Source: JACCZR01 sp963830065 (GTDB lineage Bacteria; Actinomycetota; Thermoleophilia; Solirubrobacterales; Thermoleophilaceae). From it: a DNA stretch of 64,000 nucleotides. The first letter of the stretch is position 1; each line of letters opens with the position of its first letter. The stretch is from the NCBI GenBank assembly GCA_963830065.1, contig CAWHLA010000002.1:8216-72215 (forward strand), in the 5' to 3' direction. Below, piece by piece: positions 16,732 to 25,074 of this stretch. The translations under genes and the position numbers were made by a program. The notes below the pieces were generated by a model. It made no database searches, had not been told where the DNA came from, and saw only the letters and a list, made by a program, of their open reading frames with translations.

Positions 16732-19230
16732 TCAGTAAGGATTCGTGCCGATGGTGCAGAGGGCGTAGCGCGGCTCGGGCGTCGCGGCCCTCTCGGCGCG
16801 CCGGGCCTGCGCCACCGCGGCCGCCGCTGTGCTCGTGGCGACGGAGCCGGCGCCCGGTGGCTCGAGCGTGGAGACCCGCCCGCGCATGGCGCCACGCAGC
16901 GCCGCAGCTAGGGCCCTGCGACTGCGCACGAGCGACCGTGCGGCCACCCCGACGGCGACGACCCGGCGCCGTCGCACCAGGTAGACGCGCCGGGCGCCTC
17001 GCCTGAGGCGGCGCCGCCCCACGTACACACCCTTCGCGACTCGCCTGGCCTGCCCTCGCAGCGCCCGCGAGCGCCAGCCGGGGTGGATCCTGCGCGAGCG
17101 GTGGCGCCCGGCGGTCGTGATCACGAGGACCGCGCGCGAACGGCTGTTGAACGCCGCGGTCACGGCACCCCTGCTGCGCCTAACGCACCAGCGGTAATAG
17201 GACCCGGGCCGCGCGGAGGGCTGGCCGATGCGGCGCAGGAGAACGGAGGCGCGTGCGCCCAGCGGCGACCGTCCCAGCAGGCCCCGCGAGGTGACCTCCG
17301 CCCTCCCGTTGCGACAGCGGGTGGCCTTGATGCCCTCGGCGCGCTCCCACATCTGGAGGTAGGCCTCGGCGCCGCGGTTCATCTCACGCGCCATCTGCGA
17401 ACCGCCGGTGCGGCGCAGGTCGGCGAGCCAGTCGGCGTACAGCCCGTAGTGGGCAACGCCTTCCTTGTTGTAGTCGAAGGTGCGCACGCCGGTCTTCTGG
17501 CGCTCGAACTTCGTCTTGCTGGTCAGGGCGGTGAACGGGTAGCTCAACGGCTTCTCCGGCGGCGAGGCCTGAACCGCCAGGCCGTTGGTGTCCGAGCCGT
17601 AGCCGAAGCCGAAGTAGAAGCCCTTCCGGCGCAGCTTGCGGTAGGCCGCCCACTCGCCCACGAACTTCGCGGCGCTCTCCGATCCGGCGGCCGGCGTCAC
17701 GATGCCGCCCAGCTTGTAGATACGGGGGTAGTTCAGCGGCGACGCCCACGTGTGGGCCGAGATCACTCCCGAGTAACGACGCTGCTCCAACAGATCGAGC
17801 GTCTGGTTGCGCGACTTAGCGCCCATGTGGTCGATCTCCACGATCGACTTGGAGTCCATGAGCTTGCCGACCAGGTAGCGGCCGAGCGGAGTCAGGCCTC
17901 GTGCGTTGCAGTGGGGACCCGGCGGGTAGGCGGGGGTCTGGCCCGATACGAGTCCGGCGAGCGGCGAGCCGGCGAGAGCCCCGGCCAGCGCGCCGGCGTT
18001 GCTGGACTGCGTGTTGTCGGTCTCGGCCCCGGTGCAGGTCCGTGCGTCCCAGTAGCTGCCGAAGGCGATCTTGTTGCCCTGGTTGACCACCAAGCCGGTG
18101 TTCCCGGAGTCCATCTTCGTGCCGCCCAGCGGGTTGTCGAACTTGTGCACGGGGAAGAACGAGCGGATTCCAAGACGGCGGAACTCGGCCAGCCCGCGGT
18201 CGATCTTTGCCCGGTCACACCCGGCGTTGCTGTCGTTGCCCCGGCAGCCGAACAGCGCGGAGGTCTCCATGCCCATGACCACCGCCAGCTTGCGCTGCGC
18301 CACGACGCGGCGCGCCTGCGAGGGGTTCGTCACGATCCGCAGGAAGCCCTTGCCCGGCCCGCCGTACTGGGCGTCGATGTAGTCCTGCATCTCGTACAGC
18401 CGCTGCCGCTGAAGCTTGGCGCCCTCCATCTCGTTGCACGAGTTCACGCGGTTGGCTTGGAGCCCGCAGAGCACATCGTTGTCCACCAGCAGGGTCACCA
18501 TCATCCGAAGCCCCGCCTGCCACGAGCGCTCGACCCACTTCCAGTAGGTGCCCTCGTAGGTCAGGGCGTGAGCGCTGGGCCAAGAGCGGAAGGTCGGGTA
18601 ACCGACCTGGTCGTAATTGGACACCGGCGAGCCCGAGTCCAAGACGTTCTGCAGCGGCGAGTTGACGCCGCCCGGTCCACGGTCCTTGCTGCAGTCGGGC
18701 AGCGCGTCGGCGATCCCCTTGCGGCTGAACGGCTTGCCGCAGTGGAACTTGCCGCCGATGAACTCGTACGCGGTCAGGTGCCCGTGCGCGTCAAGGGTGC
18801 CGTCGACCTCGCCGAGGCTGCCGGCGCCTCTGAACGCCGGCCTCCTCGCGCTCGCACGCGCCTCGGGGAAGCGCGCGCATACGCCGGTGCGCGTGAACGA
18901 GTAGCGGCCGCCCCGCGAGCGCAACCTCCCGTCCACGGTCCACACCGCCGGCCGGCGCGAGAACGCCACGCCCCGGCCGCGGGGACGCAGGAAGTCGCGC
19001 TTCGTCCCGTAGAGGAGATAGCGCCCGAGCGCACTGGCCTTCATGCGGAAGCGCTCGGCCTCGGCCAGATTGGGCGTCGGCCCGTCGCGGGAGACGTACA
19101 TGCCGGTGCCGGCGGCCTTAACGGCGAAGCAGCCGCCCGCCAGCGAGTAGCGGGTCTCGGCCCCCTGCGCCGCAGCCGGGTACAGAGCAACCAGGGCAAG
19201 CCCGATCGCCATCAACCCAACTCGCCGCAC
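16732..19230 (-). CDS. Large secreted membrane-dipeptidase-like protein
   Basis: GTG 19230 gives a good Sec signal peptide (RRVGLMAIGLALVALYPAAAQGA). ATG 19212 or ATG 19314 are alternatives. The 832-residue product belongs to a family often mislabelled coagulation factor 5/8 type: conserved phrases include AHGHLTAYEFIGGKFHCGKPF, YEGTYWKWVERSWQAGLRMM and YGGPGKGFLRIV. The His-rich core (DAHGH, PVHKFDN, IVEIDHMGAKS, ISAHTW) resembles the metal-dependent amidohydrolase/renal dipeptidase fold. The C-terminal 200 residues are Arg-rich with an IHPGW phrase and look like a wall- or DNA-binding tail. The substrate is unknown. Confidence 0.8.
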   Translation of the reverse strand: MRRVGLMAIGLALVALYPAAAQGAETRYSLAGGCFAVKAAGTGMYVSRDGPTPNLAEAERFRMKASALGRYLLYGTKRDFLRPRGRGVAFSRRPAVWTVDGRLRSRGGRYSFTRTGVCARFPEARASARRPAFRGAGSLGEVDGTLDAHGHLTAYEFIGGKFHCGKPFSRKGIADALPDCSKDRGPGGVNSPLQNVLDSGSPVSNYDQVGYPTFRSWPSAHALTYEGTYWKWVERSWQAGLRMMVTLLVDNDVLCGLQANRVNSCNEMEGAKLQRQRLYEMQDYIDAQYGGPGKGFLRIVTNPSQARRVVAQRKLAVVMGMETSALFGCRGNDSNAGCDRAKIDRGLAEFRRLGIRSFFPVHKFDNPLGGTKMDSGNTGLVVNQGNKIAFGSYWDARTCTGAETDNTQSSNAGALAGALAGSPLAGLVSGQTPAYPPGPHCNARGLTPLGRYLVGKLMDSKSIVEIDHMGAKSRNQTLDLLEQRRYSGVISAHTWASPLNYPRIYKLGGIVTPAAGSESAAKFVGEWAAYRKLRRKGFYFGFGYGSDTNGLAVQASPPEKPLSYPFTALTSKTKFERQKTGVRTFDYNKEGVAHYGLYADWLADLRRTGGSQMAREMNRGAEAYLQMWERAEGIKATRCRNGRAEVTSRGLLGRSPLGARASVLLRRIGQPSARPGSYYRWCVRRSRGAVTAAFNSRSRAVLVITTAGRHRSRRIHPGWRSRALRGQARRVAKGVYVGRRRLRRGARRVYLVRRRRVVAVGVAARSLVRSRRALAAALRGAMRGRVSTLEPPGAGSVATSTAAAAVAQARRAERAATPEPRYALCTIGTNPY

Positions 19231-19312
19231 CGGCGACAGTATGACCCGGACCGCTCCGATCGGCCAGCCACAACCGTGGCTCAGCCGGTCGGCGCGGGCT
19301 AGGGTCTTTCGC

Positions 19313-19834
19313 ATGGACGGCACGGCCGCGCCGGTGTTCTCAGGGCCGACGCCGCGGGGGAGGAAGGGCGAGATCGCCCCCACCGGCCCGCTCCCGATCG
19401 AGGGCGCCGTGGAGGTGGACATCCCGGTCGAGCAGATGTGGGAGACCTTCTGCGACGTCCGGGGCTGGCCGGGCTGGAACCCGTGCATGTGGCGGGCGCG
19501 CGTGATGGGCGGCGAGCTGCGCTTGGGTGCGCGACTGGTGTGGCTCTTCAACCCGATCGAGTCCCGGTACCTCTACCGCCTCCCGGCCGTCGCGGAGATC
19601 GTGGAATTCGAGCCGAACGACCGGGTCACCTGGGAGGTCGATGCCCCGGGCTTCCATGCCCTCCACAGCTATCGCTTCGCCGCATCTGAGCCGTCGCGCT
19701 GTTTCTTCGGCTCATGGGAGGTGGCCGAGGGCCCGGGCTACCGCGCGACGCAGCGCTTCTGGCTCGCCCACTTCCGCTTCGTCTGCCGCAGCTCGCTCGA
19801 CGGTGCGCGGGCGCTCGGCAAGGCCACCAGCTGA
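19313..19834 (+). CDS. SRPBCC (START/Bet v 1-like) family protein
   Basis: ATG 19313 gives 173 residues. The layout fits the SRPBCC helix-grip fold: EGAVEVDIPVEQMWETFCDVRGWPGWNP at the N-terminus, central strands (GARLVWLFNPI, RYLYRLPAVAEIVEFEPNDRVTWEV) and a C-terminal helix (FRFVCRSSLDGARALGKA). Such proteins bind hydrophobic ligands or act as aromatase/cyclase-like or START domains. There is no catalytic signature and no signal peptide. It is divergent from the dipeptidase-like gene with about 80 bp between the starts, and convergent with the GDPD gene. Confidence 0.8.
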   Translation: MDGTAAPVFSGPTPRGRKGEIAPTGPLPIEGAVEVDIPVEQMWETFCDVRGWPGWNPCMWRARVMGGELRLGARLVWLFNPIESRYLYRLPAVAEIVEFEPNDRVTWEVDAPGFHALHSYRFAASEPSRCFFGSWEVAEGPGYRATQRFWLAHFRFVCRSSLDGARALGKATS

Positions 19835-19850
19835 GGCCCCCCTAGGGGCC
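19835..19850. terminator. Short GC hairpin between convergent genes
   Basis: GGCCCC-CCTA-GGGGCC forms a perfect 6-bp stem right after the SRPBCC stop and 8 bp before the GDPD stop, so it can serve both strands. There is no T-run. Confidence 0.5.
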
Positions 19851-19857
19851 CCCGAAT

Positions 19858-20511
19858 TCAGAGATTGGCGGCGAGCGCCCGCGGATTGCCGGTGACCACC
19901 CCACTGACGCCGAGGGCAGCCAGTGCGGCGAACCGCCGCGGGTCGTCGACGGTCCACGCGTACAGGCGGCGTCCCGCGCGCTCGACGGCCGCGACCAGCA
20001 CAGCGTCGACGAGCCGGTGCTCGACCATGAGATCGCCGAACCGCCCCGAGCGCAGCGCCTCGACGATTCCGCGATGGCGGCCCAGCGACCAACTACGGGC
20101 GCGGCGGGCGAGCGGGCCGCCGACGGAGAGCGCGGTGGCGACGCCGTGATCGAGCTCGAGCACGCGATCGATCACGGCCGGGAACTGCGAGGACACGAGA
20201 GCGCGGTCGATCAGCCCGTGCGTGCGGAGTGCGACCAGCGTCGCACGCTCGTAGCCAGGCGCCTTGACGTCGACGTTCAAGCCGATGCGGGCAAAGGACG
20301 GCTGGCGAAGATGGTCGAGCGCGTCGTCCAGTGCCAGCCATCCGCTCCGTCGTACCGGCAGCACCCCATGGGCGAGCACGAGAACGCCCCGGCGGGAGCG
20401 GACGTCGAACTCGATCATGTCCGCGCCCGCTTCCCGGGCAGCCTCGAACGAACGAATCGTGTTGGCCGGTGCGACAGCGCTGGCGCCACCGTGCCCGATC
20501 AGGATCGTCAC
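19858..20511 (-). CDS. Divergent glycerophosphodiester phosphodiesterase
   Basis: GTG 20511 gives 217 residues. The GDPD TIM-barrel landmarks are present in altered form: IGHGGASAVAPANTIRSFEA (normally HRG), GADMIEFDV (metal-binding E-x-D), LVLAHG (normally HD) and a late YAWTVDDPRRFAALAALGVSGVVT, which is the classic C-terminal signature. The Arg of the HR pair is Gly and the Asp after the second His is Gly, so activity on glycerophosphodiesters is uncertain. Its start overlaps the stop of the 86-residue gene by 4 bp (GTGA), indicating coupling. Confidence 0.8.
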   Translation of the reverse strand: MTILIGHGGASAVAPANTIRSFEAAREAGADMIEFDVRSRRGVLVLAHGVLPVRRSGWLALDDALDHLRQPSFARIGLNVDVKAPGYERATLVALRTHGLIDRALVSSQFPAVIDRVLELDHGVATALSVGGPLARRARSWSLGRHRGIVEALRSGRFGDLMVEHRLVDAVLVAAVERAGRRLYAWTVDDPRRFAALAALGVSGVVTGNPRALAANL

Positions 20512-20768
20512 GGCCGGCCGGCCCCGAGGCTCAGCCGACGCAGCTGCTCGAAGCCTCGGCGAAGCGCGAAGCGGTCGACGCGCTCTCGAGAACGAGCTGG
20601 AGTCGCCGGAAGGCTGGACTTCTCTTCGTCGGTGAGGTCCGACGGCTCGATCACGAGCTCCTCGATCTTCCCGCTGGCGACGCCGCACAGCGCGGCTCTC
20701 GCCACGCGGTGTTGCAGAACCTGCAGGCGCGGGTGGGCTTCCACACGCCCAGTGCGTGTCGGGCTCAT
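20508..20768 (-). CDS. Small conserved-looking hypothetical protein
   Basis: ATG 20768 gives 86 residues. The first 50 residues look like a helical domain (PRLQVLQHRVARAALCGVASGKIEELVIE... LTDEEKSSL) of a type I have seen in short actinobacterial proteins, usually followed by a Leu-Trp-Leu-Tyr-Ala helix. Here the sequence after SSL turns to a basic tail (ERVDRFALRRGFEQLRRL), so an indel may have altered the C-terminus. It is translationally coupled to the GDPD gene. Function unknown. Confidence 0.55.
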   Translation of the reverse strand: MSPTRTGRVEAHPRLQVLQHRVARAALCGVASGKIEELVIEPSDLTDEEKSSLPATPARSRERVDRFALRRGFEQLRRLSLGAGRP

Positions 20769-21055
20769 GTCGGTGTTTGGGTCGGCACGTCGGACGTTCT
20801 CGGTCGATGAACTGCTGACGACAAGAAGTCCGACGGCTCATCGGCCCTTCTAAGACCGACGTGCGCCACCTTCAGTTTTTCCCGACACCCCCGCTCCGCT
20901 GCGCTCGAGCGCCCGATTCAGGGTGATGCCGCTCCCTCTAGATCAGGGTATTACCCGTCTCCGCGCGGTCTACTCGAGGAAAGACGGTGACTCGGCGCAA
21001 GAACCTCGTTGAAACCGCCGCGCGCGCCAGCCCGCCACGTCAGACTGACCGACCC

Positions 21056-21857
21056 ATGAGCACCGAAGACACCCTTGCTGGGCACGCCGGCCACCTCTAC
21101 ACGCGCGCGTGGGCGCGCGAGGAGCCGACGCACGTCGTGGTGATCTCCCACGGCTACGGCGAGCACATCGGCCGCTACGACCACGTGGCCGCGGCGCTGG
21201 GTGGAGAGGGCGCGGCCGTGTACGGGCTCGACCACATCGGCCATGGGCGCTCGGACGGCGAGCGGGCGCTGATTGCCGACTTCGACCCCGTCGTCGACGA
21301 CCTGCATCTGCTGGTCGAGTCCGCCCGCTCCGAGCACCCCGGCCTGCCGGTCGTGCTGTTGGGTCACTCCATGGGCGGGCTGATCGCCACGAGGTACGCC
21401 CAGCGGTTCGGCGACGGCCTGGCCGGCGTGGCGCTCTCGGCGCCCCTGGTCGGGGACCCAGGAACCGGGGCGATGCTGGCGATGGACCCGCTCCCGGAGA
21501 TCCCGATCGACCCCGCTGTGCTCTCGCGCGACGAGTCCGTCCAGCAGGGCTACGCCGAGGACCCGCTCATCTACCACGGCGGCTTCAGGCGCGAGACGCT
21601 CGCGGCGTTCGCCGGCGCGCTGCTCGCGTCGGCGCTCGACTCACAGCAGGTGCGCGGGCCCGGTGCTGTGGCAGCACGGCGAGGCCGACCAGCTCGTGCC
21701 GCTCGAGGGCAGCCGCAGGCTCATCGACCTCCTGCTGAATGCGGAGGTGACAACGGAGCACTACCCGAACGCCCGGCACGAGATCTTCAACGAGACCAAT
21801 CGGGACGAGGTCCTGGCCGACACGACCCGGTGGATCCAGGGGGCCGTCGGCCGCTGA
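21056..21857 (+). pseudogene. Monoacylglycerol-lipase-like alpha/beta hydrolase, frameshifted
   Basis: From ATG 21056 the frame encodes a typical monoacylglycerol lipase: HVVVISHGYGEHIGRYDHV, YGLDHIGHGRSDG, the nucleophile GHSMGG (Ser105) and SAPLV. After about 21650 the protein continues in a different frame with PVLWQHGEADQLVPLEGSRRL (catalytic Asp) and YPNARHEIFNE (catalytic His) to the stop at 21857. One extra base in the GC run near 21650 explains it. All three catalytic residues survive, so this may be a sequencing error in a working gene. The expected enzyme releases free fatty acid from monoacylglycerol. Confidence 0.8.
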
Positions 21858-21920
21858 CCCGCCAGCGGGCGGCCAGTCCCTCGCGAAGCCGTCTTCTCTC
21901 CGCCGTAGTCTCCGGATCGG

Positions 21921-22913
21921 ATGGCGGAGATCGTCGAAGGGCTCGACGGTGCCGAGCGAGACCGGATCGGGGAGCTGCGCCGAGGGGGGCGCTTCTTCTG
22001 GATCGACGTCTCGCTGAGCGAGGCCAGTCCCGACGACCTTGGCGAGGTGTTGGGCATTCCGGAGCGCGCCCTTCAGGCGCTGCTGGACTTCGGGGACGAT
22101 CGCCCGTACTCCAGCAAGTTCTACGCCGACGGAACCCACGTCGTCTTCGGGTCCAGCTGTTATCTCGAATCGACCCAGCTTGCAGACGGGACCCCGTACC
22201 GCCTTCGCCCGGTCCAGGTCCACGTGCTGATCTGCGGCGAATACCTGTTGACCCTCCACGAGCGGGGGGTGTCACTCCCTGAGCTGCTCGCTCCCGACAC
22301 GCCGGCGCGGCGCAGCGAGCAATACCTCATCTACTCGGTCCTCGACGCAATGGTCGCCAGCTCATTCGATGCGCTGAACGAGGTCGAGCTGAGGTTGGAC
22401 GACCTGGCGGTGATGTCGAGCGACCTTCGTGCCGGGCGGGTACGGATGGCCTCGCTCCGTGCGATCGGCGGGCGGCTCTCGAGAATGAGGCGCCGGGTCG
22501 GGGCTCAGCGCGGTCAGCTCGAGAGGATCGGTGTCGAGATCAAGCAGGTCGTCCGCCTCGATGCCGACGACGAACGCCAACTCGACACCATCGCCGAGCA
22601 GGAAAATCGCCTCGTGAACGCGATCGACGCGGCCGCGGACGCGATGGCGACGCTGATCGACCTCAGGCTGAACGAGACGTCGTACTGGCTGACCGTGGTG
22701 GCCACCATCTTCCTGCCGCTCACCTTCATCACGGGGTTCTTCGGAATGAACTTCGAGTGGATGGTCGGCAAAGTCGATACACAGCTTGCCTTCTGGCTAC
22801 TCGGGGTAGGCAGCCTCGTGGCAGGAGTGCTGTTGATATGGCGGCTCGTTGTGCGTGGCTCTCTCGCTGAGGCCGACCACGACACCACGCCCCCCGCGCA
22901 ACGGTCCCCGTAG
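21921..22913 (+). CDS. corA: CorA-family divalent metal transporter
   Basis: The 330-residue product has the CorA layout: an N-terminal cytoplasmic alpha/beta domain (about 20-150), a long helical stalk (about 155-265, rich in Arg/Leu/Asp) and two C-terminal membrane helices (YWLTVVATIFLPLTFITGFF and LAFWLLGVGSLVAGVLLIW). The signature GMN is present as FGMNFEWM right after TM1, at the pore mouth. CorA pentamers move Mg2+ and sometimes Co2+ or Ni2+ inward. The last 20 residues are charged and cytoplasmic. It stands alone, 63 bp after the hydrolase. Confidence 0.93.
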   Translation: MAEIVEGLDGAERDRIGELRRGGRFFWIDVSLSEASPDDLGEVLGIPERALQALLDFGDDRPYSSKFYADGTHVVFGSSCYLESTQLADGTPYRLRPVQVHVLICGEYLLTLHERGVSLPELLAPDTPARRSEQYLIYSVLDAMVASSFDALNEVELRLDDLAVMSSDLRAGRVRMASLRAIGGRLSRMRRRVGAQRGQLERIGVEIKQVVRLDADDERQLDTIAEQENRLVNAIDAAADAMATLIDLRLNETSYWLTVVATIFLPLTFITGFFGMNFEWMVGKVDTQLAFWLLGVGSLVAGVLLIWRLVVRGSLAEADHDTTPPAQRSP

Positions 22914-22953
22914 GAGTCTCGGCCCCCGCATGGGTACCCGCCGGGGCGGACAT

Positions 22954-23367
22954 CTATGGCGCGGGCGGGAAGGCCCTACTGAGCCGGTCACGCTCCTCGC
23001 CATCGAGCTGGTCGACGTATGCCTGGATTCCCTCGCGGTGGGCCTCGTCCAGGGTGGCGACGAGCTCTAGCCCCTGCTCACTGAACGAGTACTGACGCCG
23101 TTCCTCACGCAGGTAGCCGCGACCACGGAGACGATGGATGGCGGGATAAGCGACGTCGAGCGAAAAACCCCCGATGTCGGCCAGCTCCCGAACCCCGGTC
23201 GGTCCGCCCTCCATCTTCAGAGCCAGCAACAGGCGCAGGTCCTCCAACGAGAGCTCGAGCTTCTCCGCCCACGCTGCGATCCGCTGCCAAGCGACCAGGT
23301 CGACGCGATTCAGCCGGGTGGCGAGCGCTTCCACGAGCGGATCGGTCGAAGTCATGGGGGTGATCAT
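22954..23367 (-). CDS. Winged-helix transcriptional regulator (PadR-like)
   Basis: ATG 23367 (or ATG 23355) gives about 138 residues. The central part reads as a winged helix: LEDLRLLLALKMEGGPTGVRELADIGGF, the recognition helix SLDVAYPAIHRLRGRGYLREE, and a wing RRQYSFSEQGLELV, followed by a C-terminal dimerisation helix (EAHREGIQAYVDQLDGEERDRL). This order fits PadR/MarR-like regulators. It lies directly downstream of ltrA: the LtrA stop is at 23369-23371 and this start is at 23367, so the two are coupled. The regulated gene is probably in the same transcript. The ligand is unknown. Confidence 0.75.
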   Translation of the reverse strand: MITPMTSTDPLVEALATRLNRVDLVAWQRIAAWAEKLELSLEDLRLLLALKMEGGPTGVRELADIGGFSLDVAYPAIHRLRGRGYLREERRQYSFSEQGLELVATLDEAHREGIQAYVDQLDGEERDRLSRAFPPAP

Positions 23368-23368
23368 C

Positions 23369-24616
23369 TCAGCCTTTCCGTTCGTTGCCGGGTGGGCGCG
23401 ACGAGAGTCCCGTAGGCGAGACGCGGCCGCATCGGCCAGGTAGCCAGCGTTGTTGCTCGGCCACGACCAAGACCGCCAAGAGCCCTGTGAGCAGTCCCGA
23501 GACGAGCAGCCCGCTGGCACCGGCAGCGAGCGGCACGGCGGCGAGCAGCGCGACGACGGCGACCGCTCGCGGCAGGCTCTGCGCGTGATCGATCCTGGCG
23601 TCGCAAGCCATCAGGCCCGCGAGGAAGAGGGCGGGTCCGCCGAGGGCGACGAGCGCACCCGCGGCGTGCAGATCGTCAGCCGGATGCGCGATCACCAGCT
23701 CGTCGCCGACGGCCACGACCACGATCCCGGCGATGATCGGTAGGTGGAGGTAGGTGTAGATGTCGCGGCCGATCTGGCCTCGCTCCTCGAGCGTGGCCAT
23801 CCGGATCCGTTCCAGGACCGTGCCGGCGACCTGGCCAAAGTACAGCCACCAGAGCGCCGTCGAGGAGAGGAAGGCGAGCAGGAGCGCGGCGACGACCTCG
23901 ATGCTCAAGCCCGTCTCCGAGGCGGTCGCGCCGGCCAGCACGATGCTCTCACCGAGCGCGATGATCACGAACAGCTGGAAGCGCTCGCCGAAGTGGGCGC
24001 CCTCGATTTGCCACTGGCTCATCGGCGTCCGGCCCAGGCGCGGCAGCCAGTAGGCAGCCAATGGCGCCGCCAGGTCAAGCCCAACCGCTCCGAGCCACAG
24101 TGCCCAGCGCAGCCCATCGGCATCGACGACTCCCCCCGCCACCCAGAGCGGGGCCGACAGCAGGCTCCAGGCGAGGATCTGACGGAAGTTCTGGTTGAAC
24201 CGGCCGCGCGGGGTGACCGCGACGACGAACGCGTTGCGCCCGATCTGTAGACCCGAGTATCCGCACGCGAACAGCAGCGCCTGTTCACCGAATCCCTCCG
24301 GTATCGCGACCGCCATCAGCAGGCTTGCCGCCATCACGAAGACCAGCACGAGCCGAACCGGCGCGGTGTCCGGATCGAACCAGTTGGTCATCCACGTGGT
24401 GTAGGTCCACGCCCAGTACAGCGCCACGAGCATGAGCGCCGTCTCTGCCGCCCCCGACCAGCTCATGTGCGCGAGCAGGTGGTGCGAGAGCTGGGTCACC
24501 GCGAAGACGTAGACCAGATCGAAGAACAGCTCGAAGAAGGTCGCGCGCTGCTCGCCCGCCTCGCGGGTGCGCATGAGCGGGATCTCCGGGACGATGGGCC
24601 CGGCGCCGGCCGCCAT
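23369..24616 (-). CDS. ltrA: Low temperature requirement protein A (LtrA) family
   Basis: The 415-residue membrane protein has the family signatures: ATFFELFFDLVYVFAVTQLSHHL after a short N-terminus, and GERFQLFVIIALGESIV in the middle. About ten to twelve hydrophobic segments follow in pairs, and the tail (LPGRCGRVSPTGLSSRPPGNERKG) is hydrophilic. The family was named after a Listeria gene needed for growth at low temperature. Its molecular job is not known. The stop sits next to the start of a PadR-like regulator, which suggests linked control. Confidence 0.9.
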   Translation of the reverse strand: MAAGAGPIVPEIPLMRTREAGEQRATFFELFFDLVYVFAVTQLSHHLLAHMSWSGAAETALMLVALYWAWTYTTWMTNWFDPDTAPVRLVLVFVMAASLLMAVAIPEGFGEQALLFACGYSGLQIGRNAFVVAVTPRGRFNQNFRQILAWSLLSAPLWVAGGVVDADGLRWALWLGAVGLDLAAPLAAYWLPRLGRTPMSQWQIEGAHFGERFQLFVIIALGESIVLAGATASETGLSIEVVAALLLAFLSSTALWWLYFGQVAGTVLERIRMATLEERGQIGRDIYTYLHLPIIAGIVVVAVGDELVIAHPADDLHAAGALVALGGPALFLAGLMACDARIDHAQSLPRAVAVVALLAAVPLAAGASGLLVSGLLTGLLAVLVVAEQQRWLPGRCGRVSPTGLSSRPPGNERKG

Positions 24617-24676
24617 GCGGCGAGCATTGCACGCCGGCCAAGCCGCTGGGACTACCCACTCAGCCCGACTAGCGCG

Positions 24677-25012
24677 CTACTGCTGAGGTGCGGCGGCCAG
24701 CGCGAAGGGGCTGCCCTCAGAGTCGCGGCAGATGGCCCACCGTTCCCCGGGGTGGATCACCGAGCCGCCGAGCTCACGGACGCTTTCGAGTGTCGCGGCC
24801 AGGTCGGCGACGGTGAAGTACGGAAGGGAAGCGGTATCCCCAGGACCCGGCCCGCGCTCGTGGACCCCGAGACGGAGGCCATCGATCTCGGTCTCCCACC
24901 CGGATCCGGCCCCGGCTGATCGGGGCGCAAGGTCGGCGCCGAGCACTCCCCGCCAGAAGCGGTGGGCACGCGTGGCGTCGTCGGCCGGGAACTCGATCAG
25001 AGGTGTGGGCAT
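24677..25012 (-). CDS. Small VOC-family protein
   Basis: ATG 25012 gives 111 residues. The fold landmarks are IEFPADDATRAHRFWRGVLGADL at the N-terminus, WETEIDGLRLGVHERG in the middle and LPYFTVADLAATLESVRELGGSVI followed by GERWAICRDSEGSPFALA at the end. Together they match the one-chain, two-module vicinal-oxygen-chelate fold. Catalytic metal ligands cannot be assigned with certainty. It is divergent from the MFS transporter with about 60 bp between them, a common pairing for resistance functions, so a binding or detoxifying role is possible. Confidence 0.85.
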   Translation of the reverse strand: MPTPLIEFPADDATRAHRFWRGVLGADLAPRSAGAGSGWETEIDGLRLGVHERGPGPGDTASLPYFTVADLAATLESVRELGGSVIHPGERWAICRDSEGSPFALAAAPQQ

Positions 25013-25074
25013 GGGCACCAGTATGGGAGGTGGCCTTACGAGGGGTCCGGCGCCCGGCCCAGAAACTCGATCTC

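Noticed and set aside
17083..19302. 739-codon open frame on the plus strand
   Set aside because: It lies fully antisense to the secreted dipeptidase-like gene, whose motifs are clear. High GC leaves long empty antisense frames.
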